Below, piece by piece: positions 1 through 7,262 of a stretch of 7,730 nucleotides of DNA. The notes under the pieces are model-generated. The model worked only from the letters and a program-made list of their open reading frames with translations, was not told the DNA's origin and ran no database searches. Every line of letters starts with the position of its first letter. Position 1 is the first letter of the stretch. Made by a program: the position numbers and the translations under genes. The DNA comes from Planctomycetota bacterium. GTDB lineage: Bacteria; Planctomycetota; UBA1135; UBA2386. Location of the stretch: positions 1 to 7,730 of the forward strand of contig JAEYTU010000655.1 of NCBI GenBank assembly GCA_023433825.1. The letters are read 5' to 3'.

Positions 1-100
1 GTCGGACGTCCGGGTCTGCCGTGCGCGGCGTCGTCGGGTCCTGCGCCGAGACGGCGAACGCGAGCGTCAGTGCGAACGAACGGCGAAGAAGATCGAGCAT
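1..100 (-). CDS. N-terminal start of a secreted or membrane-anchored protein, cut by the window edge
   Basis: Reading leftward from an ATG at 100-98 gives 33 codons with no stop before the window ends. The N-terminus looks like a signal peptide: it begins MLDLLRRS, with two arginines, then has a short hydrophobic run (FALTLAFAV). A plausible signal peptidase I site, V-S-A before Q-D, falls after residue 19. The next residues are rich in Pro, Thr and Asp, like the flexible start of a mature exported domain. The gene begins 43 bases after the tgt stop on the same strand, so it probably belongs to the ruvB-tgt transcript. In many bacteria yajC and secDF follow tgt, and YajC also has a short hydrophobic N-terminus, but the transmembrane part that would identify YajC is not visible. 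No Shine-Dalgarno sequence precedes the ATG. The export signal is fairly clear; the function is unknown. Confidence 0.55.
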   Translation of the reverse strand, partial: MLDLLRRSFALTLAFAVSAQDPTTPRTADPDVR

Positions 101-143
101 GTGCGGCGTCGCGTGCGTCGATCGGCGGAACGTCGCGACGACG

Positions 144-1214
144 TCAGCCGACGCCGACGCTCGCGCGGATCTCCGCCATCAACTGCTGGAAGTAGTGGAT
201 GTTGTGCAGGCTCAGCAGCGTGCCGGCGAGCATCTCACCGGCGATCGCGAGATGCCGCAGATACCCGCGACTGAAGTGGCGACACGTATAGCAGTCGCAG
301 CTCGCGTCGAGCGGCGCCGTGTCGTCGGCATGGCGCAGGTTGCGAAGTTTCACGGTGCCTTCGCGCGTGAACGCCGCGTTGTTGCGCCCGTGGCGCGTCG
401 GCGTCACGCAGTCGAACAGGTCGACGCCGTGACGCACGGCCAACGCGAAGTCCTCGGGCGTGCCGACGCCCATCAGATAACGCGGACGGTCGGCCGGCAG
501 CAGCGGCACGGCGGCGGCCAGTGCGGCCGCCATCTGCTGCTTCGTCTCGCCGACACTGAGGCCGCCGACGGCGTAGCCGTCGAACTCCATCGCGACGAGC
601 GCCGTCGCGCTGTCGCGCCGCAGATCTGGATCGACGCCGCCCTGCACGATCGCGAACAGCGCTTGACCGCGCGCGGCGCCGCCGAGCCGATCGTGACGAT
701 CGCGTTGTTCGCGCGCCCACAGCAGCGTGCGTCGGTGCGCGTCGCGCGCGAGTTCGGGAGCCGCGTCGCCCGGTGGACAGTGATCGAGCACCATCGCGAT
801 GTCGGAGGCGAGGTCGCGTTGGATCTCCATCGCGCGGCGCGGCGTCCATCGCACACTCGCGCCGTCGATCGTCGAACGGAACGTCGCGCCGCCGTCGTCG
901 ACGACGCAGTGCGCGTCGAGCGAGAACACTTGGTACCCGCCGGAGTCGGTCAGGATCGGCCCGTTCCAGCCCGAGAATCGATGCAGCCCGCCGAGGCGTC
1001 GCACACGTTCGGCCGTCGGCCGCAGGCTCAGGTGATAGGCGTTCGACAGGATCAACTGCGCGCCGGTCGCGGCGACCTGATCCGGCGTCAGTCCCTTCAC
1101 CGTGCCGTACGTGCCGACCGGTGCGAAACACGGCGTGTCGAACGCGCCGTGCGGGGTGTGGTAGCGACCGCGGCGAATGCCATCGCGTTCGCCGAGCAAC
1201 TCGAAGCGGAACAT
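144..1214 (-). CDS. tgt: Queuine/preQ1 tRNA-guanine transglycosylase
   Basis: This enzyme exchanges guanine at wobble position 34 of GUN-anticodon tRNAs for preQ1, a step of queuosine synthesis in the cytoplasm. The product is 356 residues, slightly shorter than E. coli Tgt (375), and colinear with it. Visible motifs, in order: TPCFAPVGTYGTVKG (27-41); ILTDSGG with the general-base aspartate at 90; a substrate-pocket aspartate at 145; QGGV (191-194); YAVGGLSVGE (214-223); FDCVTPTR with the nucleophile aspartate at 268; and a zinc site of C306, C308, C311 and H337. All catalytic and zinc residues are present. One oddity is DHC at 145-147, where E. coli and Zymomonas enzymes have DEC; Cys147 is kept, as expected for bacterial preQ1-using enzymes. 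Another is RHGRNN at 274-279, where E. coli has RNARNG. The ATG aligns with the usual family start. It lies 32 bases after ruvB and is probably cotranscribed with it. Confidence 0.96.
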   Translation of the reverse strand: MFRFELLGERDGIRRGRYHTPHGAFDTPCFAPVGTYGTVKGLTPDQVAATGAQLILSNAYHLSLRPTAERVRRLGGLHRFSGWNGPILTDSGGYQVFSLDAHCVVDDGGATFRSTIDGASVRWTPRRAMEIQRDLASDIAMVLDHCPPGDAAPELARDAHRRTLLWAREQRDRHDRLGGAARGQALFAIVQGGVDPDLRRDSATALVAMEFDGYAVGGLSVGETKQQMAAALAAAVPLLPADRPRYLMGVGTPEDFALAVRHGVDLFDCVTPTRHGRNNAAFTREGTVKLRNLRHADDTAPLDASCDCYTCRHFSRGYLRHLAIAGEMLAGTLLSLHNIHYFQQLMAEIRASVGVG

Positions 1215-1246
1215 GCAGGGGTGCGGGGCGCTGTGGAGTGGGCCGT

Positions 1247-2254
1247 TCAGGCCGGGAACGGCAGTTCCCCGACCGCCGGTGGGACCATGCCGAGATGCTC
1301 GAACGTGCGCCGCGTCGCGACGCGACCGCGCGGCGTGCGCGAGATCAGTCCGCAGCGCAGCAGATGCGGTTCGAACACTTCTTCGAGCGTGTCCTCCGAC
1401 TCGTCGACCATCGCCGCGAGCGTCTTCAGACCGGTCGGTTCGCCGCGTTGGACCAGCGCCTTGAGGATGCGCCGGTCGAGGTCTTCGAGACCGAGATCGT
1501 CGACACCGAGACGCCGCAGGCAGCGCGTCGTGACGCCGGCGTCGATCGTCGGCAGCCCTTCGACCTGTGCCTGATCGCGGACACGACGCTGCATCCGAAG
1601 CGCGATCCGAGGGACACCGCGACAGCGGCTCGCGAGCAGGGCGATCGCCTCGTCGGTCGCCGCGACGCCGAGCAGGCCGGACGCGCGCGCGAGGATCCGT
1701 TCGAGGTCGGAGACCGGGTACGGCTCGAGCCGCTCGATCAGTCCGAACCGGCTGCGGAACGGCGCCGACAGCAGGCCTTCGCGTGTCGTCGCGCCGACCA
1801 ATGTGAACGGCTGCAACGTGACCCGCAGCGTTCGGCTCGCCGGCCCCTGGTCGAGCGTCACGTCGATCGCGTGGTCCTCCATCGCCGTGTAGAGGTACTC
1901 CTCGACGATCCGCGGCAGCCGATGGATCTCGTCGATGAACAGGATGTCGCCGCGTTCCAGCCGCGTCAGCGTGCCCATCAGGTCCTTCGGGCTCGCCAGG
2001 GCCGGTCCCGACGTGATCGTGATCTGGACGCCCATGCCGGTCGCGACGAGGTGGCTCAGGGTCGTCTTCCCCAGTCCGGGAGGACCTGCGAACAGCACGT
2101 GATCGAGGGGCTCGCCGCGGCCGCGGGCGGCCGTGATCGCGATCTGCAGGTTCTCGCGGACGAGGTCCTGACCGATGAACTCGCCGAAATGGGTCGGTCG
2201 CAGCGCGCGGTCGTACTCACGTTCTTCTGCGCGCGGCTCCTCGTGGAACACCAT
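1247..2254 (-). CDS. ruvB: Holliday junction branch-migration helicase RuvB
   Basis: RuvB is the hexameric AAA+ motor that, with RuvA, drives branch migration of Holliday junctions in recombination and repair. The 335-residue product has the usual family length. Visible parts: the N-terminal LRPTHFGEFIGQD segment (18-30); Walker A GPPGLGKT (57-64); Walker B LFIDEIHRL (105-113); sensor 1 GATTR (154-158); the arginine-finger region FRSRFG (166-171); sensor 2 RGVPRIA (212-218); and a C-terminal winged-helix domain ending with RTPRGRVAT (306-314). The frame stays open far upstream of 2254, but that sequence is arginine-rich and unlike RuvB. The ATG at 2254 puts the conserved N-terminus at residues 11-30, as in the family. 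ruvA is not directly upstream, because the next gene is divergent, so ruvA and ruvC must lie elsewhere. No Shine-Dalgarno or clear promoter is visible. It is the first gene of the minus-strand block. Confidence 0.97.
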   Translation of the reverse strand: MVFHEEPRAEEREYDRALRPTHFGEFIGQDLVRENLQIAITAARGRGEPLDHVLFAGPPGLGKTTLSHLVATGMGVQITITSGPALASPKDLMGTLTRLERGDILFIDEIHRLPRIVEEYLYTAMEDHAIDVTLDQGPASRTLRVTLQPFTLVGATTREGLLSAPFRSRFGLIERLEPYPVSDLERILARASGLLGVAATDEAIALLASRCRGVPRIALRMQRRVRDQAQVEGLPTIDAGVTTRCLRRLGVDDLGLEDLDRRILKALVQRGEPTGLKTLAAMVDESEDTLEEVFEPHLLRCGLISRTPRGRVATRRTFEHLGMVPPAVGELPFPA

Positions 2255-2623
2255 GCGCGGAGCGTAGCGACGTCGCGCGCAGCGACCATCGCGTGTCGGG
2301 ATCGGTCGTCGGTCGTGGCGTCGTGGGACAACGCGGGTCGTCGTGGGTCGTCGTGGGCGCCGCAACGACCGCGGCGGGAACGCGAACCTCGCGGCAACGA
2401 TGCCGGTCGTGTGACGCCGTGCGATCGGCTGGCTAATCGATGGCGCTGGGGTTCCGTCGACCGCGCCACATGCACGCCTCGCATGCGGAAACATCGCGGA
2501 GTCGGACGTCGGCTTCTCTTTCTGGCAGTTCTTGCCTGGCCACGGGTGCGAGGTAACGTTCCGCGCTCCCCAAAACGAGCAAGGTCCCGTTCTGCCGCCA
2601 GTTTCGAGCGGTGGCATCTCCAC
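2255..2623. promoter_or_regulatory. Divergent intergenic region between ruvB and the lipoprotein gene
   Basis: These 369 bases separate two genes pointing away from each other, so promoters for both must lie here or just inside the genes. No protein gene is supportable on either strand. The half nearest ruvB is as GC-rich as the genes and contains TCGT-type short repeats. The half nearest the lipoprotein gene (about 2510-2610) is less GC-rich, as expected for a promoter and 5' leader. The best plus-strand match to a housekeeping promoter is TTGCCT (2532-2537) and TAACGT (2554-2559) with a 16-base spacer, which is weak. I see no strong operator palindrome, riboswitch or terminator. The role as a promoter region is inferred from layout. 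Confidence 0.5.
2335..2357. repeat. Short tandem repeat of a 10-base TCGT-rich unit
   Basis: The unit GGGTCGTCGT occurs twice in tandem and is followed by a third GGG. Related GTCGT and GTCGTGG words lie just to the left (about 2303-2327). It lies 80 to 100 bases upstream of ruvB in non-coding sequence. It could be replication slippage or a degenerate binding site. It is too short to assign a function. Confidence 0.5.
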
Positions 2624-5600
2624 ATGACGCGAACTCACACGAACCTTACCGATGCCGTGCCGGACGCACGTCGCGCGACCGCGAACCGAGCCGGGGTCTT
2701 CCACCGGACGGGTACCTTCCGGAAGGCTCTCGACCGGACGAGCCTCGTCCGGGTCGCCAGCGTCGCGCTGGCAGGGACCGGAATCCTGCTGCTGACCGGA
2801 TGCTCCGGCGGCACCGCTGGCAATCGGGAGAACCGCGGGGCCTTCCGGGTCACGCAGATCACGACCGGCTTGGGGCAGATCTACCCATACCGGATCCGCG
2901 AAGCCGACGCGTTCGGCAACCCGACGCAGACGATCGTCAACATCGACTCGCTCGACCGCCTTCGCGACAACCTGACCGCCAACAACAGCGTGTTGCCGGT
3001 CGCGACGTTCCCGACGACGGCGCAGCTGCCCGATGGTCAAGCCGGCAACCAATTCCTGTTGGTCCGGTTCGCCCATCACCTCGACATCCGCAGCATCCTG
3101 AGCGACCAGCTCGCGAATCAGACGAACTCCGGTCTGACGACGTCGGTCAGCCTGCTCGCCTACGACCCGTCCACGGAGAGCACGTCGGTCCTGCAGGGCC
3201 GCGGCTTCGTCAACGGCTTCACGTTCTACAACGAGTCGGGTCGCCTGGTCCTGCGCGAAGCCGTCCGCAAGAACGGCGTGAACGTGCAGATCCTCGACTC
3301 GCGCGCGAACGGCTTCCCGGCCGGATTCAGCGGCGTCACGGACCTCGTCGAGAAGAACGCGTTCGTGTTCATCGCCGATTCCGACGGCAACCTCGGCACG
3401 TTCGAGACGTTCCCCGCGAACGTCCTGATCCGGATGATCGTGTCGAACTCGGTCCGCAACTCCGACGGACGCAACCTGCAGACCGAGGTCTGCGTCGCGA
3501 CGACGGTCGGTGCCGACCCGAATCCGCCGGACGTCCTCGGCTTCTCGCCGAACCGCGCACTCGAGATCTCGCCCGGCAACGGCGAGACGAACGTCGACCC
3601 GACGACGCCGATCCTGGTCCGGTTCAACAAGCCGGTGCAGCCGCTCGACGTCGGTCAGTTCTTCAACCCGCAGAATCTGATCCCGCAGCAGGCCGGCATG
3701 ACGCTGTCGGTGACGGCGTCGGCGACGACGTTCAGCGTCCTCTACTACGCCGATCCGCTGACCTACGGGGACTTCTGCAACTACCGCTTGCGCCCCGGGT
3801 ACACGATGCCCGGGCAGACGACCGTGACCGTCACGGCGAATGCGGCGTCGATCCGCGGACTCGGCGGCGTCAACCTCGGCAACACGGTGTCGACGACGTT
3901 CTCGACCGGTGACGGACCGGGGATCGTCAACGCACCGGTCGCTCCCGACGCGATCTACATCGGCATCGGTGGTTCCGAGCCAGGCCTGTCGGTCCTCGAC
4001 ATGAACGGCTTCGGGCAAGGCACGGGTGACCCGGCCATCTCGCGATTCCCGCTGAACCCGAACGTCGGCGCCCCGGGCGTCAACCCGGCGCTGTCGCCGG
4101 GCACGTCGCGCTTCAACGGCGGCAGCGCTGGCGCGCTGACCCTCGTGCAGGACTCGGTCGGCAACACGCGTCTGCTGCGCAGCCCGATCCTCGGCAACGT
4201 CGGTGACATCCACATCGGCTGCCCGCTCGACACGGTCTTCAACAACGAGAACGTCAACCGCAACGCGACGCGGACGAACCACGTCAACCCGGTGACCGGC
4301 ACGGTCGCGTTCGGCAACACGATCAGCGTCGCGCCGCACCCGAACCCGCCGACGTTGGTCTTCCCGCCACCGAATCCGTCGCGCGCGATCTTCGGCCAGG
4401 AGCCGACCGTCAATTCGTCGACCGGACCCGCGGGCACGATCGTCACGACGAATCCGCCGTGCATCGTCAGCCCGCTGAACCTGCTGCGCACCGGCAACCC
4501 GTTCTCGAACCAACAGACCGAGGTCGGGCTCTACGGGCACTTCATGGAAGGCGTCTTCTATGGCCCGCAGCCGCCGCCGGCTTCGCCGCCGCCGCCGACG
4601 CCGTACTGCCCGTTCACGTCGCGGCAGCAGATCGGTCACTTCCTGTACATCCTCGATCGTGACAACCGGCAGATCCTGGTCGTCAACAGCAACCGGATGA
4701 CGGTGCTCGACACGATCCGACTGACCGACCCGTTCAGCATGACCGTCGCGCCGAACATGCGGACGCTGGCCGTGACGAACTTCGCGTCGGCGTCGGTCTC
4801 GTTCATCGACATCGATCCGACGAGCCCGGCGTTCCACTCGGTCATCGCGGAAACGCGGGTTCCGCCGGGACCGACGTCGATCGCTTGGCAGCCGGACGGT
4901 GAGGACATCCTGATCACCAGCACGTCGTCGAACTCGCTGACGATTCTCGGTGCCCGCGACTTCTCGGCACGCCGCACGGTCACCGGCTTCCTCAGCGGAC
5001 CGATCGACGTCGCCGTCACGCCGCGCTACCAAGCGACCGGTTACCTGAGCGGGATCTACTTCGCGTACATCCTGAACTCGAACGGCACGGTCGCGATCTA
5101 CGAGTCGGGTCCGGACGGCGTCAACGGCATCGGGTTCAACGACGTCGTCGGCATCGTGCCGACGGCGACGTTCCCGCGGCCGCGGACGATCAAGCTCGAC
5201 TACACGAACCTGAACGGTGCCGTCCTGATCGGCCACGTCGACGACAGCGGCCTCGGCCAGATCTCGCGAGTCGAGCTGACCGGCTCGCCGATTGGACCGC
5301 TGCCGATCAGCCCGAACTCGGGCGGCTTCATCCTGCCGCCGACGTTCCGTCAGAAGGAATGGCAGGTCACGCAGCGCTTCGGCGGTGCGAACGCGACCAC
5401 GCCGCGCCGCGATCTGATGTCGGGCAACGCGCCGGTCGACTTCACGTTCGACGAGATGGTCAACTTCGGCGGCGCACCGGGTCAGGTCACGCAGTTCAAC
5501 TCCGGACTGACGGCGACGCCGATGACGCACTCGGGCAAGGACGCGCTGAAGGCCATCGGTGGTGCTCCCGGCATCCCGTACGTGCCGAAGCTGCTGATCG

Positions 5601-5713
5601 TCGCGCTCGGCGACACCGGCAAGCTCGACGTGTTCGAGGTCAACACCGGACGTCTGGTCCGGACGATCGACGTTCCGGGCATCACGTCGGTCAGCTCGTA
5701 CTGGCGTCAGTGA
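2624..5713 (+). CDS. Large lipoprotein with Ig-like (Big_5-type) domain and C-terminal beta-propeller
   Basis: The 1029-residue product is predicted to be lipid-anchored outside the cytoplasm. A basic N-terminal region of about 43 residues precedes a hydrophobic stretch (about 44-57) and the lipobox LLTGC, with the acceptor cysteine at 60 followed by SGG. Residues 75-290 look beta-rich and carry LLVRFAHHLDI (145-155). Residues 311-428 resemble a bacterial Ig-like Big_5 domain, with the hallmark PGNGETNVDPTTPILVRFNKPV (317-338). A blade-like segment at 441-460 and a Pro/Asn-rich linker with a proline run (648-660) lead to YVTN/YncE-like propeller blades from about 671 to 1025. These include FLYILDRDNRQILVVN, an SFIDID strand and a TSIAWQPDG turn. 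No catalytic motif or family name is recognisable; surface binding or scaffolding is a guess. The ATG keeps the lipobox; the next in-frame start, GTG at codon 12, is also possible. A GGTGG lies 9 bases upstream at best. A terminator follows the stop. Confidence 0.88.
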   Translation: MTRTHTNLTDAVPDARRATANRAGVFHRTGTFRKALDRTSLVRVASVALAGTGILLLTGCSGGTAGNRENRGAFRVTQITTGLGQIYPYRIREADAFGNPTQTIVNIDSLDRLRDNLTANNSVLPVATFPTTAQLPDGQAGNQFLLVRFAHHLDIRSILSDQLANQTNSGLTTSVSLLAYDPSTESTSVLQGRGFVNGFTFYNESGRLVLREAVRKNGVNVQILDSRANGFPAGFSGVTDLVEKNAFVFIADSDGNLGTFETFPANVLIRMIVSNSVRNSDGRNLQTEVCVATTVGADPNPPDVLGFSPNRALEISPGNGETNVDPTTPILVRFNKPVQPLDVGQFFNPQNLIPQQAGMTLSVTASATTFSVLYYADPLTYGDFCNYRLRPGYTMPGQTTVTVTANAASIRGLGGVNLGNTVSTTFSTGDGPGIVNAPVAPDAIYIGIGGSEPGLSVLDMNGFGQGTGDPAISRFPLNPNVGAPGVNPALSPGTSRFNGGSAGALTLVQDSVGNTRLLRSPILGNVGDIHIGCPLDTVFNNENVNRNATRTNHVNPVTGTVAFGNTISVAPHPNPPTLVFPPPNPSRAIFGQEPTVNSSTGPAGTIVTTNPPCIVSPLNLLRTGNPFSNQQTEVGLYGHFMEGVFYGPQPPPASPPPPTPYCPFTSRQQIGHFLYILDRDNRQILVVNSNRMTVLDTIRLTDPFSMTVAPNMRTLAVTNFASASVSFIDIDPTSPAFHSVIAETRVPPGPTSIAWQPDGEDILITSTSSNSLTILGARDFSARRTVTGFLSGPIDVAVTPRYQATGYLSGIYFAYILNSNGTVAIYESGPDGVNGIGFNDVVGIVPTATFPRPRTIKLDYTNLNGAVLIGHVDDSGLGQISRVELTGSPIGPLPISPNSGGFILPPTFRQKEWQVTQRFGGANATTPRRDLMSGNAPVDFTFDEMVNFGGAPGQVTQFNSGLTATPMTHSGKDALKAIGGAPGIPYVPKLLIVALGDTGKLDVFEVNTGRLVRTIDVPGITSVSSYWRQ

Positions 5714-5720
5714 CCGACGC

Positions 5721-5764
5721 CGCGTCGGACGTGCGATCGATGCACGTCCGACGCGCGTTTGCTT
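5721..5764 (+). terminator. Rho-independent terminator after the lipoprotein gene
   Basis: A perfect 14-bp stem pairs 5721-5734 (CGCGTCGGACGTGC) with 5742-5755, around the 7-base loop GATCGAT. It is followed by a modest T-rich tail (CGTTTGCTTT). It begins 7 bases after the lipoprotein stop codon and ends before the ubiE ATG. It therefore probably ends lipoprotein transcription and separates it from the quinone genes. The interrupted T-tract makes the termination strength uncertain. Confidence 0.8.
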
Positions 5765-5797
5765 TCGCGCGGCGATCTCGCGGCTCACAATGCCGCG

Positions 5798-6487
5798 ATG
5801 CCGAACGCCGCCGACGTGCGCCACATGTTCGCCCGCGTGGCGCCGCGGTACGACCTGCTGAATCGGATGCTGTCGTGCGGCATCGACGTCTGGTGGCGCC
5901 GCTGCGCGGTTCGACTCGCGGCCCTGCGCCGCGGTGAACGTGTCCTCGACGTCTGCACCGGGACTGGTGACCTCGCGCAAGCGATGCAGCGCCACGGCGC
6001 CGACGTCGTCGGCAGCGACTTCTGTCCGGAGATGCTGGTCCGCGCGAACCGCAAGGCCGACCGCCGCACGCTGCCGTCGCACTACGTGACCGCCGACACG
6101 ATGCGGCTCCCGTTCGCCGATCAGAGCTTCGACCTCGTCACGGTCGCGTTCGGGATCCGCAACGTCGCCGATCCGGTCGCCGGTCTCGCCGAGATGCGGC
6201 GCGTGACGCGCAAGGGCGGTCGCGTCGTCGTGCTGGAGTTCTGCAAACCGCGACTGCCGATCGTCGGCCCGATGTACCTCTTCTACTTCCGCAACGTGTT
6301 GCCACGGATCGGCGGGCTCGTCTCCGGGGACGCATCCGCGTACCGCTACCTTCCCGACTCCGTTCTCGCGTTCCCCGAACGCGCCGAGTTCCTTGCGCTG
6401 ATGGAGCAGGCCGGGCTCGCGCGACCGCAACAACGCATCCTGACCGGCGGGATCGCCGCGCTCTACCGTGGCGAAGTCGAAGGCTGA
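5798..6487 (+). CDS. ubiE: Demethylmenaquinone (UbiE/MenG-type) C-methyltransferase
   Basis: This SAM-dependent enzyme methylates the quinone ring carbon as the last step of menaquinone synthesis (and a step of ubiquinone synthesis in organisms that make it). The 229-residue product matches the family throughout: RYDLLNRMLS (17-26) at the N-terminus; the SAM-binding motif VLDVCTGTGDL (49-59); an aspartate in GSDF (72-75); FGIRNVADP (118-126); RKGGRVVVLEF (138-148); and the C-terminal DASAYRYLPDSV (178-189). It differs from the classical signatures by Asp30 where E. coli has His, and by EFCKP where E. coli has EFSKP. An upstream TTG at 5759 is in frame but sits in the terminator tail and adds non-family residues, so the ATG at 5798 is preferred. 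No Shine-Dalgarno is present. The last 20 bases overlap the protease gene. A menaquinone rather than ubiquinone role is inferred from the likely phylum and context. Confidence 0.93.
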   Translation: MPNAADVRHMFARVAPRYDLLNRMLSCGIDVWWRRCAVRLAALRRGERVLDVCTGTGDLAQAMQRHGADVVGSDFCPEMLVRANRKADRRTLPSHYVTADTMRLPFADQSFDLVTVAFGIRNVADPVAGLAEMRRVTRKGGRVVVLEFCKPRLPIVGPMYLFYFRNVLPRIGGLVSGDASAYRYLPDSVLAFPERAEFLALMEQAGLARPQQRILTGGIAALYRGEVEG

Positions 6488-7262
6488 GGCACCACCGACG
6501 CGCAAGCGCGCCGCCAGCAAACCGCGTTCGGTCGCCGTCGCCGCGGCCGCGGAGGAGACCGGTGGCTACCTCGCGTGGTCGCGCGATCCCGCCGTCGGAC
6601 TGTTCGCCGTACTGCCGCTGTGGATCGCCTACGAGGCGCTGCGACAGACGCTGACGCCGAGCGAACGCAACGGCGCCGAGGCGTTGGTCACGAACGCGCT
6701 GTTCCTGATGCGCCCGCACGGACTCGTCGTGCTGCGGATCGTCTTCGCCGTGACCGTCGTTCTCGCCGCCGTCTCGATCCTGCGGCGCCGGCTGCCGTGG
6801 GGGAAGGTCGCGTTGGTCTCGGCGCTCGAAGGCACGGTCTACGGCCTGATGCTCGGACCGTTGTCGGCCGTGCTGATGCAGACCGTCGCCCTCGACGCGT
6901 TCGGCCCGACGCGCGACCGGCTGGCCGCGAACCTCGTCGGCTCGCTCGGGGCCGGCATCTTCGAAGAGGCCGTCTTCCGGCTCGGGCTGCTGTCGTTGCT
7001 GGCACTCGCCGCCGCGCGGTCGTGCGTCGCGTTCGGACTGCCGAAGGCGCTCGGCGTCGCGTTCGCGATCCTGGCGAGTGGCGCGCTGTTCTCGCTGTTC
7101 CACCATCTCGGCGCCGGCGGCGAGCCGTTCGACGGCGGCGTGTTCACGTTTCGGCTGATGGCCGGCGTCCTGCTCGGCGTGCTGTTCGTCTTCCGCGGCT
7201 TCGCGGTCGTCGTCTACACACACGCGTTCTACGACGTGCACTACTACTTGACGAACCCATGA
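6468..7262 (+). CDS. CPBP-family (CAAX-protease-like) intramembrane metalloprotease
   Basis: The 264-residue product is a predicted polytopic inner-membrane protein with the three conserved motifs of the CPBP/Rce1 family. These are EEAVFR (E166, E167, R171), FSLFH (F208, H212) and HAFYD (H252, D256), so the active site looks intact. Hydrophobic segments lie at about 41-58, 87-104, 115-140, 155-182, 195-213 and 225-258. The first 30 residues are a cytoplasmic-type tail rich in Lys, Arg and Ala. The start is GTG at 6468, inside the ubiE end; no other in-frame start occurs before the first membrane segment. The stop overlaps the ubiX start as ATGA. Family members cleave prenylated or other membrane substrates, or serve bacteriocin immunity and signalling; the substrate here is unknown. 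The tight packing between two quinone enzymes suggests coupled expression, not necessarily a shared pathway. Confidence 0.9.
   Translation: MAKSKAEAPPTRKRAASKPRSVAVAAAAEETGGYLAWSRDPAVGLFAVLPLWIAYEALRQTLTPSERNGAEALVTNALFLMRPHGLVVLRIVFAVTVVLAAVSILRRRLPWGKVALVSALEGTVYGLMLGPLSAVLMQTVALDAFGPTRDRLAANLVGSLGAGIFEEAVFRLGLLSLLALAAARSCVAFGLPKALGVAFAILASGALFSLFHHLGAGGEPFDGGVFTFRLMAGVLLGVLFVFRGFAVVVYTHAFYDVHYYLTNP

Noticed and set aside
1..10. The 10-base word GTCGGACGTC at 1-10 and 2501-2510, with a 9-base version at 5724-5732
   Set aside because: GTC, GAC and CGG words are very frequent in this sequence, the copies lie in unlike contexts (coding, intergenic, terminator), and flanking bases do not match. 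Chance is sufficient.
21..1574. 517-codon plus-strand open frame over tgt and the end of ruvB
   Set aside because: It is antisense to clearly identified genes, with an Arg/Val/Ala-rich translation lacking any domain.
2461..2488. Inverted repeat CATGC/GCATG with 7-base spacing, loosely extended by CCGC/GCGG
   Set aside because: The perfect arms are only 5 bases and the extension needs a 4-base asymmetric gap. It is too weak to call an operator or hairpin.
2487..2510. Possible ECF-sigma-type promoter: GGAAAC at 2487-2492 and CGTC at 2507-2510
   Set aside because: The 14-base spacing is a little short and both boxes are common words in this composition. There is no support without related promoters or transcript ends.
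773..2623. Plus-strand open frame extending the lipoprotein gene upstream through ruvB and part of tgt
   Set aside because: Opposite ruvB it is the codon-aligned mirror frame, and its translation is low-complexity and Arg-rich. The lipoprotein signal near 2624 marks the real N-terminus.
2483..2623. Alternative upstream ATG at 2483 for the lipoprotein gene, giving a basic plus hydrophobic leader (RRLLFLAVLAW)
   Set aside because: It would place a second signal-like segment about 107 residues before a convincing lipobox, and the intervening sequence is Arg/Ser-rich and unlike protein-coding sequence. The stretch more likely contains the promoter and leader.
5759..5797. TTG start at 5759 for ubiE and a weak CACAAT -10-like box at 5786-5791
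   Set aside because: The TTG lies in the terminator tail and the extra residues do not fit the family. CACAAT has no -35 partner at proper spacing (TTGCTT is 21 bases away), so a promoter call is not justified.
2255..6520. Very long minus-strand open frame running from 6520 through the whole lipoprotein gene and ubiE into ruvB
   Set aside because: It is codon-aligned with the plus-strand genes, so it stays open simply because those genes never use TTA, CTA or TCA. Its translation is Arg/Asp/Val-rich with no domain until the ruvB ATG at 2254.
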